NCBI GenBank assembly: GCA_024233305.1
Contig: JACKPV010000025.1
Span: 62,001 to 126,000 of the forward strand
Length of the DNA stretch: 64,000 nt
Source of the DNA: Verrucomicrobiales bacterium
GTDB lineage: Bacteria; Verrucomicrobiota; Verrucomicrobiia; Limisphaerales; J093
Direction of reading: 5' to 3'
Within the stretch, counting starts at the first letter, position 1, and each line of letters begins with the position of its first letter. The position numbers and the translations under genes are program-made. The notes beneath the pieces were generated by a model. The model searched no databases. It saw only the letters and a program-made list of their open reading frames with translations, and was not told where the DNA came from. Positions 35,601-43,676 of this stretch are shown here, piece after piece.

Positions 35601-35742
35601 TCTCGCGCCGCGGAGGGCTGGCGGAGTTCACTTCCCCACCGGCAATCGCCCCCGGGGTTGCCGGCAGAACCGCGAGCACCGCGACGAGCCAAACGGTTCC
35701 AGCCACACCATCTATCGCACGATTTCGGGAGGACGTTTTCAC
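32692..35742 (-). CDS. Exported multidomain protein: F5/8-type C, PD40 propeller, HZS-alpha-like region, two CxxCH haem motifs
   Basis: 1016 aa from GTG 35742, which gives the signal peptide (VKTSSRNRAIDGVAGTVWLVAVLAVLPATPGAIAG); an ATG at 35778 would overlap the upstream gene by 23 bp. Domains in order: a discoidin-like region (~60-190, SWIAATSGEEWAQIALPRAASVARVTVSRDREGQF), a helical linker, a WD40/PD40 propeller (~330-640, IYFAYRPEEPE, RQLTEGPFHDFDPAPLPDGGLAFMSTR, GRILWTRSEY), then a stretch like the middle domain of hydrazine synthase alpha (SYTTHSANALEPHAFRQGRAT, VPIEPDGSVSFTAPAGRVLYFQLLDEDFNELQRMRS). It ends with CVGCHEDR and a cytochrome-like HCVSCHDGDS. Such proteins are common in Planctomycetes and Verrucomicrobia and are not proof of anammox. 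It follows the fucosidase by 13 bp. Confidence 0.86.
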   Translation of the reverse strand: MKTSSRNRAIDGVAGTVWLVAVLAVLPATPGAIAGGEVNSASPPRREIAGEAFASFAARSEAGREAGSLAASIEFAPQEARFVRLVILRTHSAEPCVDELEVYGPGSPVNLALAERGAVASASSLLPGYAIHAVSHLNDGQYGNSHSWIAATSGEEWAQIALPRAASVARVTVSRDREGQFLDRQILEAEVRLSLDGGTWQPAGKLSRTPAQLPTPRPNLTFPVEALSAPTWEAVVNYAFLCERETWGRMDTQDYLSPLVNDRPAMPGGPPYWGRLARMAPLERALFQFGEMIERLDGLGVDVREERAELAALQGRAGDLAAMASDDLYLAARLAKRRLFLRDPRLAPVEHVLFAKRHPYHSSHNYSEHLDSLFVSGGGICVLHLPRDAEGRLEPARAEVQTLFDGRAGIARDPVADFDARTIYFAYRPEEPEVAGWQSYWHLMRVPADGSGLRQLTEGPFHDFDPAPLPDGGLAFMSTRCASRFLCWEPQAYVLHRMEPDGSGLRRLSFANVSEWNPCVTRDGRILWTRSEYLDKGADFGHTLWAIHPEGDHPELVFGNDTPYGYGHAREVPGSRELVCNIISHGDHQGPVALIDPAPGRFNPAAITSITPDTRPQYQMDRSHQETFMDPEPVSRDHFLVSHSPGRNAHWGLYLIDRYGNRELLYVDPAISSKSPSPLRPRPRPPVLPASRDATLAAQDLGRFTVQDVYAGLGSAVPRGRAKHLQVSQEMPAPLERLADGEYRGSHAGFQDFYATPIHVVTGKPESYTTHSANALEPHAFRQGRATRTGDGSATVTENNGWPSYVAKAVLGTVPIEPDGSVSFTAPAGRVLYFQLLDEDFNELQRMRSVVQLQPGEQRSCVGCHEDRATTSSHVRSHFGHPVHSLIPPPWGGGAFDYEHVLQPVLDAHCVSCHDGDSGPQPDLSGTRDPERVPASYRSLIEGGWVHYFDWHYGARHFKADPLTFGTVKSRLFAVLADQDHAAVRLKPEQTRALKAWIDLNCPLWPDYRHRQTRPL

Positions 35743-35755
35743 AGCCGTGTTGGGA

Positions 35756-37120
35756 TTACCGGGCGGACGCGAACGCATTCAAATGCAGCCCGAACTCCGC
35801 GATGGCCGGCGCGGCCGCTGCGTCGTCGATGACCAGCCGCACGCGCTGGGTCGTGGTTTCGGGGAACCGGCAAAGCTGCTTCTGACCGATTACCTTGCCA
35901 TCCGTGATCCGGCGCCACTCATCGCCGTCCCAAGCGTCCACGTGATAGGCGCGGACGCGTTCCCCCAACGCGATGACCTCTTGAATCCGAGCGACATTGA
36001 AGGTGCGGGCCTGGCCCAGGTCGAATTCCACCGAGCCGGTGGTCTGTCCTTCGGCGGGCGTCCACGCAGTATCGAGGCGGCCATCCGTAAGCTGGCGCGC
36101 GCCGGCTGCGGGACCGTGCTGGCTGGAGGCCTTGACCGTGGCGGTTCGGGCAAAGTCCGTGGCGTAAAGCCCGCGGATGAACGCGCCAAATTCCTTGAGC
36201 CGGGCCACGTCGGGATCCGCGATGCGGCCGCGGCGGTCGGGTGGGATGTTCAGCAGCAACACCGAGTTCCGACCGACCGACTTGAAGTAGATGTCCGCCA
36301 GCGTGGCAAGGGACTTCACCTGCGCGTCCTGGCTCGCGTGATAGAACCAGCCGGGCCGGATGGAGACGTCGCACTCCGCCGGATGCCAGGCGAGCCCGCC
36401 ATCGCGCTCCACCACCGAGGATTCGTTCTCCCGGGCCACGCCGGATTCGTTCCCCACCCACCGGATGTCCGGACCGCAGATCGCGATCAGGGCCCTGGGC
36501 TGCAACTCGCGAACGGTGGCGTAACAGGCCGGCCAATCGTAGACCTGCTGCTTGCCGTTGGGCCCCTCCCCGCATGCGCCATCGAACCAAACCTCGTCGA
36601 CGGCGCCGTAGTTCGTCAGCAACTCGCGAAGCTGGTTTCGGAAGAACTCGTTGTAGCGCGGTGAATCACCGTAGGTCGGCTGGTTGCGGTCCCACGGGGA
36701 AAGGTAAAGGCCAACCTGAATCCGTTTCTCCCGGAGCGCGTCAACCACCTCGCGGACGACATCGCCCTTCCCGTCGCGCCAGGGAGAATTCCGGACGCAG
36801 TGTTCGGTCAACTTGGAGGGCCAGAGGCAGAAGCCGTCGTGGTGTTTGGCCGTGAGGATCAGCAGCTTGATACCGGCCTCCTGCAGGACGGCGGCCCACT
36901 GCAGGGCGTCGAAGTCGGTGGGATTGAACAACCGCGGATCCTCGGTCCCCTCGCCCCATTCGCGGTCGGTGAAGGTGTTGATGCCGAAATGGGCGAAGGC
37001 AATGAACTCGTGCCGTTGCCAGGCAAGCTGCTGCGCGTTGGGCACCGGGAGCGCGGCGGGCTCACCGGCAAACGTGGAGACGACGACCGCCAGGGGCAAT
37101 AGCCAACGAGTGGAGCACAT
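35756..37120 (-). CDS. Alpha-L-fucosidase, GH29 family, secreted (copy 2)
   Basis: 454 aa from ATG 37120 (signal MCSTRWLLPLAVVVSTFAGEPAA). The GH29 features are complete: AFAHFGINTFTDREWGEG, FNPTDFDALQWAAVLQEAGIKLLILTAKHHDGFCLWPS, SPWRDGKGDVVREVVDALREKRIQVGLYLSPWDRN and the nucleophile strand VDEVWFDGACGEG (Asp near 180). A C-terminal discoidin-like beta-sandwich (VKASSQHGPAAGARQLTDGRLDTAWTPAEG) follows. The first half is strikingly similar to the protein of 20783-22267, so the two are paralogues. The 13-bp gap to the PD40 gene indicates an operon. Expected role: fucose release from glycans outside the cytoplasm. Confidence 0.94.
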   Translation of the reverse strand: MCSTRWLLPLAVVVSTFAGEPAALPVPNAQQLAWQRHEFIAFAHFGINTFTDREWGEGTEDPRLFNPTDFDALQWAAVLQEAGIKLLILTAKHHDGFCLWPSKLTEHCVRNSPWRDGKGDVVREVVDALREKRIQVGLYLSPWDRNQPTYGDSPRYNEFFRNQLRELLTNYGAVDEVWFDGACGEGPNGKQQVYDWPACYATVRELQPRALIAICGPDIRWVGNESGVARENESSVVERDGGLAWHPAECDVSIRPGWFYHASQDAQVKSLATLADIYFKSVGRNSVLLLNIPPDRRGRIADPDVARLKEFGAFIRGLYATDFARTATVKASSQHGPAAGARQLTDGRLDTAWTPAEGQTTGSVEFDLGQARTFNVARIQEVIALGERVRAYHVDAWDGDEWRRITDGKVIGQKQLCRFPETTTQRVRLVIDDAAAAPAIAEFGLHLNAFASAR

Positions 37121-37529
37121 GCCCCGACTCTGGCACACAGAGCGGCGGGAAGCGAGCCCGGTTTGCCGGCGGACGGAGAAGCCGCCCTCCGGGACTACTT
37201 CCAAACCGATGTCCGACTCGCGCGGGGTTGGGGGCCGGATGGTTGGCAATAGATACTGAGGAGTCACCGGAACAGACTACATGGTTCCCCTCACCCGCCC
37301 TCCGGGCACCCTCTTGCCATCGGATGGGGATAGGGATGGGGTGTGGGGGCAGTGTAGTGCATCCCCCGGGCTGCACAGTATCTCGTGGAGAAACAGCGGC
37401 GGTACCAGCGCCGGGGAATCGTGACCCTGGCGCGGCGCCGGGCATTGGTCCACCGGATCAACGCCGGTTTCGGACTCATGCTGGTGTGTGCCGGCTCCGC
37501 TCCTCCCAACGATAGCCAGCCTGCCAACC
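37121..37529. other. Gene-free stretch
   Basis: No supported gene. It contains the promoter region of the fucosidase-PD40 operon. A short G-rich tract (ATCGGATGGGGATAGGGATG) is loosely similar to one near 29700. Confidence 0.4.
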
Positions 37530-37780
37530 TCAGAACATGTAGGCCACCTTGGCGAACAGGCTGCGTCCGCTGTCTTCCGCGGTGTCTTCCACGTCATTGA
37601 AGGCGACGTAAAACCAAGCGCGATGCCGGCATTCCCAGCCGTAGATGACGCTGTAGTTGTGCAGGCTTTCGGAACGCATCTGGATCGAACCCTTGACCCA
37701 CATGTGCGAGCGCAGGTAGAGATCGAAGACCACGCGGTTCAGCCCTTGCAGCACCCGCAGAGCGGGCACCCCGGCGTTCT
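37530..37780 (-). pseudogene. C-terminal fragment of an outer-membrane beta-barrel protein
   Basis: The frame ends LNRVVFDLYLRSHMWVKGSIQMRSESLHNYSVIYGWECRHRAWFYVAFNDVEDTAEDSGRSLFAKVAYMF. Alternating residues, the terminal aromatic (LFAKVAYMF) and the penultimate-strand pattern are those of the last barrel strands, as in DUF5916-type or TonB-dependent proteins. The rest of the barrel is absent; the frame upstream is low-complexity and includes a MITE copy. Confidence 0.6.
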
Positions 37781-37994
37781 CGTCCGAATGAGACCACGCC
37801 AGGGTGGCGCACTGCAGGGCGACGAGCAACGCGGGCACGCGCCGACCCGGAAGGGCGCCACGCGGCCTCCGGCGGGCACGGATCTCTTGAGCGCTGGACA
37901 TCCGGATGATCCGCCGCCGGCGGGAATCACCGACGACGCCGGCTGCGGGGGGAGGCAGCTTATGCGTGGTCCACCCGTTGAGTCGACTACTAAT

Positions 37995-38165
37995 CCGTAA
38001 CCATGCCGCAGGATTCACCACGGATGGGCAGACGGGCACGGGTCTTGGGGGGCTCTGAAGTCGTCCGACTCGCGGTAGACTCGGGTCTCGGTGATCCTCC
38101 TTGCCCGCTCCGCCAACGCGGCATCGCCGGGCCCCATCCGTGTCATCCATGCTCGACCGCTTCAA
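37995..38165. repeat. MITE-like element, type B copy 2 (decayed)
   Basis: The left tip CCGTAACCATGCCGCAGG and the following GATTCACCACGGATGGGC match the copies at 9732 and 59369. The interior (CCGCTCCGCCAACGCGGCATCG, then CCCCATCCGTGTCATCC) is recognisable, but the right tip is lost. Confidence 0.65.
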
Positions 38166-38309
38166 TTCTCCAGCTGGCCGCGGCCTGGGTAGGAAAAGTG
38201 AGCCGCCTTACCTTCGCGGGTAGGGAATCCCAACGGGATTTCGCCTCAAAGCCCAAGGCTGCCGGGGGACAACCTTGGGTCACCGGCTTTGCCGACGCAC
38301 TCTCCATAA

Positions 38310-38580
38310 TCGGAAACGCGGCCGCCGCTTCGCGGCGGGGAAAAGGGAAAAGGGTAAAAGAGTCAAAGAGCAAAGGGTAAACGTGACCAGCCTCAGCGAC
38401 TCTCACTCACTCACACCACCCGAAAACCGATGCGGTTGAGACGAAGGCCCGGATGATCGTTGTTGCGATTCGCCGCGCGCAGATTGTCGGGATTGTCATT
38501 GCCCCACGACCCGCCCCGCAGCACGCCGGTGAGCGCCCGCCTGCCACTCCCAGGCCGGTCCTTGCGACCCACCTGAAATT
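38310..38580 (-). pseudogene. Partial copy of the FGS C-terminus: second DGR variable region or degenerate template repeat
   Basis: On the minus strand the last ~40 codons of an FGS domain (VLRGGSWGNDNPDNLRAANRNNDHPGLRLNRIGFRVV-stop at 38411) stand without the rest of the gene. The DNA from 38310 to 38540 is a direct repeat of 38712-38945, the end and trailer of the NACHT-FGS gene. Inside the 79-bp core (38429-38507 against 38832-38910) there are 14 differences, all at codon positions 1 and 2; 9 have A in this copy and 2 have A in the other. The flanks are identical (24 bp before, about 20 after). The upstream residues (QEFQVGRKDRPGSGRRALTG) do not match the full gene. Confidence 0.72.
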
Positions 38581-38620
38581 CCTGTCGTCTTTCGTTTCCA
38601 CGCTGCATTTCGGCCGCTCT

Positions 38621-38678
38621 GGGGTCAGGCCTCACTGTTGGCGGAGGGAGCGCCGCCAACAGATGCAGGACTGACCCC
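38621..38678. repeat. REPIN-like hairpin element
   Basis: The outer arms GGGGTCAG (38621-38628) and CTGACCCC (38671-38678) enclose a perfect 10-bp hairpin CTGTTGGCGG / CCGCCAACAG (38635-38644, 38653-38662) with an 8-nt loop. Half-sites of the outer arm occur at 32668 and 51434. Confidence 0.65.
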
Positions 38679-38794
38679 GCCGCTCGGTTCATGATGTGGG
38701 AAGTCCCATTCTCGAAAACGCGTCCGCCGCTTCGCGGCGAAGGAAAGGGAAAAGGGTAAAGGAAACAAAGAACAAAGGGCATCCATGACCAGCC

Positions 38795-41700
38795 TCAGCG
38801 ACTCTCACTCACCCACACCACCCGAAAACCGATGAAGTTGTAACGAATGCCCGGACGACCGATGAGGCGATTCGCCGCGCGCAGAAAGTCGGGATCGTCA
38901 TAGCCCCACGACCCGCCCCGCAGCACGCGCGTGGGACCATTTGCCCAGTTAACATGTTCGCCTTTCTCCGGGCCGGACGGGTCGTCCGGCGGGCTCTTCC
39001 GATAATAATCACTCGAATACCAGTCTTCGCACCATTCCCAGACGTTGCCGTGCACGTCATGCAGCCCCCAAGCGTTCGGCTGCTTCTGGCCGACGGGATG
39101 AGTCCTGCCGCCGCTGTTTTCCTTCCACCATGCATAGTCGCCGAGCTTGGATTCGTCGTCACCGAAGCAGAAGCGGCCCTCGTTGCCGGCGCGGCAGGCG
39201 TATTCCCATTCGGCCTCGGTTGGCAGCCGGCAGCCGGCCCACTGGCAGAAGACCTGCGCGTCCTCCCACGACACCGTCACCACCGGCTGCTGAGGGTCGT
39301 TGAACTGGCTGTTTGTCCAGTACGGCGGTGGCTTCACCTCTGGATTGGCCTTGAGGAAGCGCCCGTATTCCGCATTGGTCACCGGATACTTGCCCAGCTG
39401 GAACGGTTTCGTGATGCGCACGCGGTGAACGGGTTGTTCGTCGGGGTATTCGTTTGAACCCATGTCGAACTCGCCGGCGGGGATGGCGATGAAGGCGATG
39501 CCCGTCTTCGCGCCCACCCACTGCTCCAACGGTGCGCCCGCGATCTCGATGGTGGGCCGCTCGACGGTGATGCCCGCGCGTTGGAGGAGTTCGCGGGCCA
39601 GCGAAGCGAGTTCCCGATGGGGTGAATCTGCCAGTTCGCGACAGGCGGCGATGAGTGTCGCTTCCTCGGGCCGCGCGAACGGCTTGAGTCGGCGGAGCAG
39701 ATCAAGCTGTCGTTCCGGCTTCACGCCCTTCTGCGTGAGCCCCGTGACAAACGGCTCGATGACCGCATAGCGCGCTTCGTCGAGGCACTGATCCACCAAG
39801 GCGCCTTCGCGCGCCACGGCGTCGCCCGCGGCCAACGCCGCAAAGAATTTCGTGGCAAAATCCTTCGAGCCGATGGCCGCCGCGACCAGGATGACTTCGC
39901 GCCACCAGCTTTGACCGACCTGCTTGACCAGGTCTTCCGCCTTCCCCTCGCGGGCGGCGTGCAGGCCGGCCAGGTATTCCTGGAAGGTGAGGTGCAGGAA
40001 ACCGCACTGGCCCGCACTCCACATCGCCAGGATGCCGCTTTCATCCCGCATCCGCTTGATGAACACCTCCCCGTCGCGCCCCAAACCCGCCCCCGGCCCG
40101 AGAGCGGCCAGCGCGGCTCCGGCCACGGCGCCGAGTTCCTCGACGGTGTGGGTGGTGCGCCCTTCCTGCTCGTGGAGCCACCAGGCGGCGTTGGCGAGCA
40201 CGCCTTCCGCCGCCTCCGGGTCGTACGCGGCAATGCCCGCCTTCTTCCAGAGGTCCTTGCGCCAGTGCTCCAGCAACACGCGCACGCAACGGGCGTAGAG
40301 GTCGGCCCGGCGGCGGGGCAGGTTGTGGTCCTGGTGGTGAACGAGGCAGAGGATGGTGAGCAGGAGCGGGTTGCTGGGCAGTTCCTTCAATCGGCCGATC
40401 CGGTACTCCTCCTGTTGGAGCAGGTCCATGAGCGCTGCCGCTTCGGCCTCGGCCCTGGCCAGCGCCTCGGGATCGTCCGCGTGCAGGCGGCCATGGACGG
40501 CCCGGTACCAGTGGTCCACGAAATCGGCGGACTGGTCGTTTTCCAGCGGCCGGACATGAAACACGGAGAAGCCCGGCTGCAGATTGACGTCGCCCTGGTA
40601 GCCCGTGTAACGGCTGGTGACGAGGAAGAAGTCGCCGGTGCGCTCGCCGAGGGCCTGCTTGATCCACTCGCAGACGCGCACCCGGGCTGCCTCGCTGACG
40701 ACCTCGTCGAGGCCGTCGAAGATCCAGAGCACCCCGCGGCGAAGGAGGAGTTCGGGACCGGGCTGCTGATCGTCCGGCAGGGTGGCGGCGGCGACGCCGT
40801 CGGTGATGAAGGCGGTGAGGCCCTGGGCCAGGTGTTGCGAGGTGAGATTGCGCAGCCGCAAGAAGACGGGGATCGTGCCCGCCTGGAGGCCGAGGGTCTT
40901 CGGGAGGTCCGGTTCGGTGAGCACGCGCCAGCAGAACTGCCGGGCGCCGGTGGTCTTGCCCGCGCCGGGATCGCCGAGGAGCAGCACGCCGCGCTCGCGA
41001 AAACGACCGGCCCATTTGAAGACCTCGCAAAGGCGGACGTTGGGATCGCAGTGGGCGCGCTGCTGAAGGAGTTCTTCGTCGAACCGTCCGGCGCTTTCAT
41101 TTCGCAGGTCGCGGGTGGCGGCCACGTTCAAAGGCACATAGGCCTGTTCGATGGGCAGCTTGATCTGGACGCCGTGCCCCAGACCGAAAAGCTCCAGTTC
41201 AGCGGTCTCGCCCTTGAGCCGTTCCCGATAGAGCCGGAGGGCTTCGGACTCGGACTCGCCGCCGTCGGACGCGGATGGCAAGACCGGAGCGGACGGGATT
41301 TTCTTGTCCGGCCGCAGGTGTTCTGGCAGCGGAAAGGTGAACAGGCCGCCATCGCACGAATCCTGGTCCGGCAGCCAGGCTGTCCGCGGATCGCTCCAGC
41401 GCCGGAGGTAGATCGTGCCTTTGCCGGTGTCGAAGTCGAGGTGGACGAGGTTGTAGGCGTTTGCGTAGCGCGGGTTGGCGGCCGTGCGCCGCTCGTAGGA
41501 AGCGCCGGCGGGGATGATGGCACACTGGCCGGCCAAGCTGTGGCTCAGGTCGAAGTTCGGTTTGTGCTCGTGGCCGTGCAGGATGAAATGACAGCCGCGC
41601 TTCAGGCGGGCTTCGACACGGTCGCAGTCGAAATCGGCCAGCCAGGGGAAGGGATGGTGCAGGATGCAGAGGCGCACATCTGCCGACGCAATGCGTTCGA

Positions 41701-42316
41701 GGCCCTCGTGGATCTGGGGCTCGCCGACGGTCAGGAAACCGCGGTCGTCGATCTCGCCTTCGACGGTCTGGTGACGCCCGCACATCCAGGCGGAGTTGAG
41801 GCAGAGGATGCCGACGGTTTTCTGGCCGATGAAGCCGTTCCAGGTGTTGGCGTAGGCGGGGTTCTCCTGGCCGGTGAAGCCGGTGACGAAGTCGGTGTAG
41901 TCCTTGAACGGCTCCAGAGCGCGGGCGCGTCGGGCGTCGTCGGTCAGCCATTTCTGGACTTCGGCGTCGGTTGCGAGCGGCTTTTGCAGTCCCGGCGGGA
42001 GCATTTCTGCGATGTGGTCGCGGTTCAGGTCGTGGTTGCCCGGCACGAAGAAGAACTTCTCCGGCGCGCGCCCGCCGTCCTGGAGCGTCCGGAGCACGGG
42101 ATCGAAGAGGACCTCGCGCGCGGTCTGGAATTCCTCCTTCTTCCCCGCCCATGCGGCGTCGCCGCTGAAGATGACCAGATCGATTTCGGCCAGGGCGGGG
42201 TGGAGCGTGGCGCGGTCGCGGAGGTCGGCCAGCAACGCGTCGCGGACGACCTGGCGGTCGAAGTCGCGCCCCTTCTGGTGCCAGTCCGACAGATGCAGCC
42301 AGGTCAGGCCCGCCAT
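38795..42316 (-). CDS. Metallophosphoesterase-NACHT-FGS conflict protein, probable DGR target
   Basis: 1173 aa; ATG 42316 has AGAAAGGACGG about 8 nt upstream. Residues 1-~300 are a calcineurin-like phosphoesterase with its metal motifs: WLHLSDWHQKG, LVIFSGDAAW, FVPGNHDLNRD, CILHHPFPW and HFILHGHEHKP. Residues ~400-650 are a NACHT (STAND) ATPase: GVLLLGDPGAGKTTGAR (Walker A, ~450) and GVLWIFDGLDEVVSEAARV (Walker B, ~534). A helical NACHT tail follows (YRIGRLKELPSNPLLLTILCLV, FLHLTFQEYLAG). Residues ~945-1173 are an FGS (formylglycine-generating-enzyme-like, C-type-lectin fold) domain: FIAIPAGEFDMGSNEYPDEQPVHRV, YPVTNAEYGRFL, CRLPTEAEWEYACRAG, DVHGNVWEWCEDWY, RVLRGGSWG...IGFRVV. Inferred role: sensing through the variable FGS tip, NACHT activation, phosphodiesterase effector. 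Confidence 0.9.
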   Translation of the reverse strand: MAGLTWLHLSDWHQKGRDFDRQVVRDALLADLRDRATLHPALAEIDLVIFSGDAAWAGKKEEFQTAREVLFDPVLRTLQDGGRAPEKFFFVPGNHDLNRDHIAEMLPPGLQKPLATDAEVQKWLTDDARRARALEPFKDYTDFVTGFTGQENPAYANTWNGFIGQKTVGILCLNSAWMCGRHQTVEGEIDDRGFLTVGEPQIHEGLERIASADVRLCILHHPFPWLADFDCDRVEARLKRGCHFILHGHEHKPNFDLSHSLAGQCAIIPAGASYERRTAANPRYANAYNLVHLDFDTGKGTIYLRRWSDPRTAWLPDQDSCDGGLFTFPLPEHLRPDKKIPSAPVLPSASDGGESESEALRLYRERLKGETAELELFGLGHGVQIKLPIEQAYVPLNVAATRDLRNESAGRFDEELLQQRAHCDPNVRLCEVFKWAGRFRERGVLLLGDPGAGKTTGARQFCWRVLTEPDLPKTLGLQAGTIPVFLRLRNLTSQHLAQGLTAFITDGVAAATLPDDQQPGPELLLRRGVLWIFDGLDEVVSEAARVRVCEWIKQALGERTGDFFLVTSRYTGYQGDVNLQPGFSVFHVRPLENDQSADFVDHWYRAVHGRLHADDPEALARAEAEAAALMDLLQQEEYRIGRLKELPSNPLLLTILCLVHHQDHNLPRRRADLYARCVRVLLEHWRKDLWKKAGIAAYDPEAAEGVLANAAWWLHEQEGRTTHTVEELGAVAGAALAALGPGAGLGRDGEVFIKRMRDESGILAMWSAGQCGFLHLTFQEYLAGLHAAREGKAEDLVKQVGQSWWREVILVAAAIGSKDFATKFFAALAAGDAVAREGALVDQCLDEARYAVIEPFVTGLTQKGVKPERQLDLLRRLKPFARPEEATLIAACRELADSPHRELASLARELLQRAGITVERPTIEIAGAPLEQWVGAKTGIAFIAIPAGEFDMGSNEYPDEQPVHRVRITKPFQLGKYPVTNAEYGRFLKANPEVKPPPYWTNSQFNDPQQPVVTVSWEDAQVFCQWAGCRLPTEAEWEYACRAGNEGRFCFGDDESKLGDYAWWKENSGGRTHPVGQKQPNAWGLHDVHGNVWEWCEDWYSSDYYRKSPPDDPSGPEKGEHVNWANGPTRVLRGGSWGYDDPDFLRAANRLIGRPGIRYNFIGFRVVWVSESR

Positions 42317-42499
42317 GAGACCGTCCTTTCTCGGGTTGATGGCACGGACCGCGATTGGAGTTCACCAAGCTCCACCGCCTTCCTTCCGCGTTCCGGGAAG
42401 CCGCGGGGCTGCTGCTGCCAGGAGGTTGACATGGGGGGAGGATAGCGGTGCGCGGTGCGGGTTCCAGACGTTTTCCGACCTCCATCCGCAGGGGGCGGG

Positions 42500-43635
42500 T
42501 TGGTTTCGAAAGCGCCGTCGCCGCTTCGCTCTGCCGGCGCACTCCATAGGGAGAGCGCGGGCCTTCTGGAGTGCGGTGGCCGTGACACCGCTTTTCGGGC
42601 TTCGGGGCGCTTCGGGTTTTCGGATGCCCGTCCGGCCTCGAAAGCGCCGTCGCCGCTTCGCTTTGCCGGCGCACTCCATAGGGAGAGCGCGGGCCTTCTG
42701 GAGTGCGGTGGCCGTGACACCGCTTTTCGGGCTTCGGGACACTTCGAGGCTTCGGGTGTTCGGATGTCCGTCCGGCCTCGAAAGCGCCGTCGCCGCTTCG
42801 CTTTGCCGGCGCACTCCCAGGGGAGAGCGCGGGCCTTCTGGAGCGCGGTGGCCGTGACACCGCTTTTCGGGCTCGGGACACTTCGAGGCTTCGGGTTTTC
42901 GGATGCCCGTCCGGCCTCGAAAGCGCCGTCGCCGCTTCGCTTTGCCGGCGCACTCCATAGGGAGAGCGCGGGCCTTCTGGGTGCGGTGGCCGTGACACCG
43001 CTTTTCGGGCTTCAGGGCGCTTCGAGGCTTCGGGTGTCCGGATGCCCGTCCGGCCTCGAAAGCGCCGTCGCCGCTTCGCTTTGCCGGCGCACTCCATAGG
43101 GAGGGCGCGGGCCTTCTGGAGTGCGGTGGCCGTGACACCGCTTTTCGGGCTTCGGGACACTTCGAGGCTTCGGGTGTTCGGATGCCCGTCCGGCCTCGAA
43201 AGCGCCGTCGCCGCTTCGCTTTGCCGGCGCACTCCATAGGGAGAGCGCGGGCCTTCTGGAGTGCGGTGGCCGTGACACCGCTTTTCGGGCTTTTCGAGGC
43301 TTCGGGTGTTCGGATGTCCGTCCGGCCTCGAGCTCTGCCGGCGCACTCCATAGGGAGGTCGCGGTTTTCGGAGTGTGGCCGTGACACCGCTTTTCGGGCT
43401 TCAGGGCGCTTCGGGTTTTCGGATGCCCGTCCGGTCGCCGCGTCGCCGCTTCGCTTTGCCGGCGCACTCCATAGGGAGAGCGCGGGCCTTCTGGAGTGCG
43501 GTGGCCGTGACACCGCTTTTCGGGCCTCGGGACACTTCGAGGCTTCGGGTTTTCGGATGTCCGTCCGGCCTCGAAAGCGCCGTCGCCGCTTCGCTCTGCC
43601 GGCGCACTCCATAGGGAGGGCGCCTCGCTTGTGCG
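42500..43635. repeat. Tandem array of about 140-bp repeats
   Basis: Nine copies, anchored by GCCGGCGCACTCC at about 42533, 42665, 42805, 42944, 43083, 43223, 43337, 43458 and 43598 (spacing 132-140 bp, with two shortened copies of 114 and 121). Each unit has GCCGTCGCCGCTTCGCT, the anchor, CATAGGGAGAGCGCGGGCC, GGAGTGCGGTGGCCGTGAC and ACCGCTTTTCGGGCTTCGG. The unit length is not always a multiple of three, so long frames across it are an artefact. It fills the gap between two divergent genes, so both promoters lie at its edges or inside it. Confidence 0.92.
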
Positions 43636-43676
43636 GGCTGGTCAAGGTGGTTGGCGGTTGGTTACCTTCCCAGGCT

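Noticed and set aside
32692..35742. Hydrazine synthase alpha subunit and thus anammox
   Set aside because: Only the propeller and middle-domain resemblance is present. There are no beta/gamma subunits or hydrazine dehydrogenase, and the architecture with F5/8-type C and PD40 is widespread in non-anammox Planctomycetes and Verrucomicrobia.
37530..38800. DGR reverse transcriptase or Avd gene downstream of the FGS gene, where one would expect it
   Set aside because: All six frames read as repeats, a beta-barrel fragment and trailer sequence; no RT motif (such as YxDD) is present in the window.
38795..39500. True formylglycine-generating enzyme that matures the sulfatase
   Set aside because: The FGS domain is fused to NACHT and ends in a variable tip; I do not see the active-site cysteine pair of real FGE in it. 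It is better read as a lectin-like sensor.
39911..42445. Very long plus-strand open frame opposite the NACHT-FGS gene, and similar ones at 47276-50776, 26851-28512, 34255-35367 and 3539-5890
   Set aside because: Shadow frames of GC-rich genes. Composition is dominated by Arg, Ala, Gly and Pro with no domain motif, while the minus-strand frames have clear catalytic motifs.
42500..43635. CRISPR array
   Set aside because: The units are about 140 bp and the whole unit is repeated; there are no short repeats with unique spacers, and no cas genes are nearby.
43182..43676. Upstream extension of the ThuA-glycosidase gene and the minus-strand frames 41199-43346 and 42362-44020
   Set aside because: They are translations of the tandem repeats (repeated RPDGHPNTRSLE or MPVRPRKRRRRF units) and contain no signal peptide. 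The ATG at 43677 starts a proper one.
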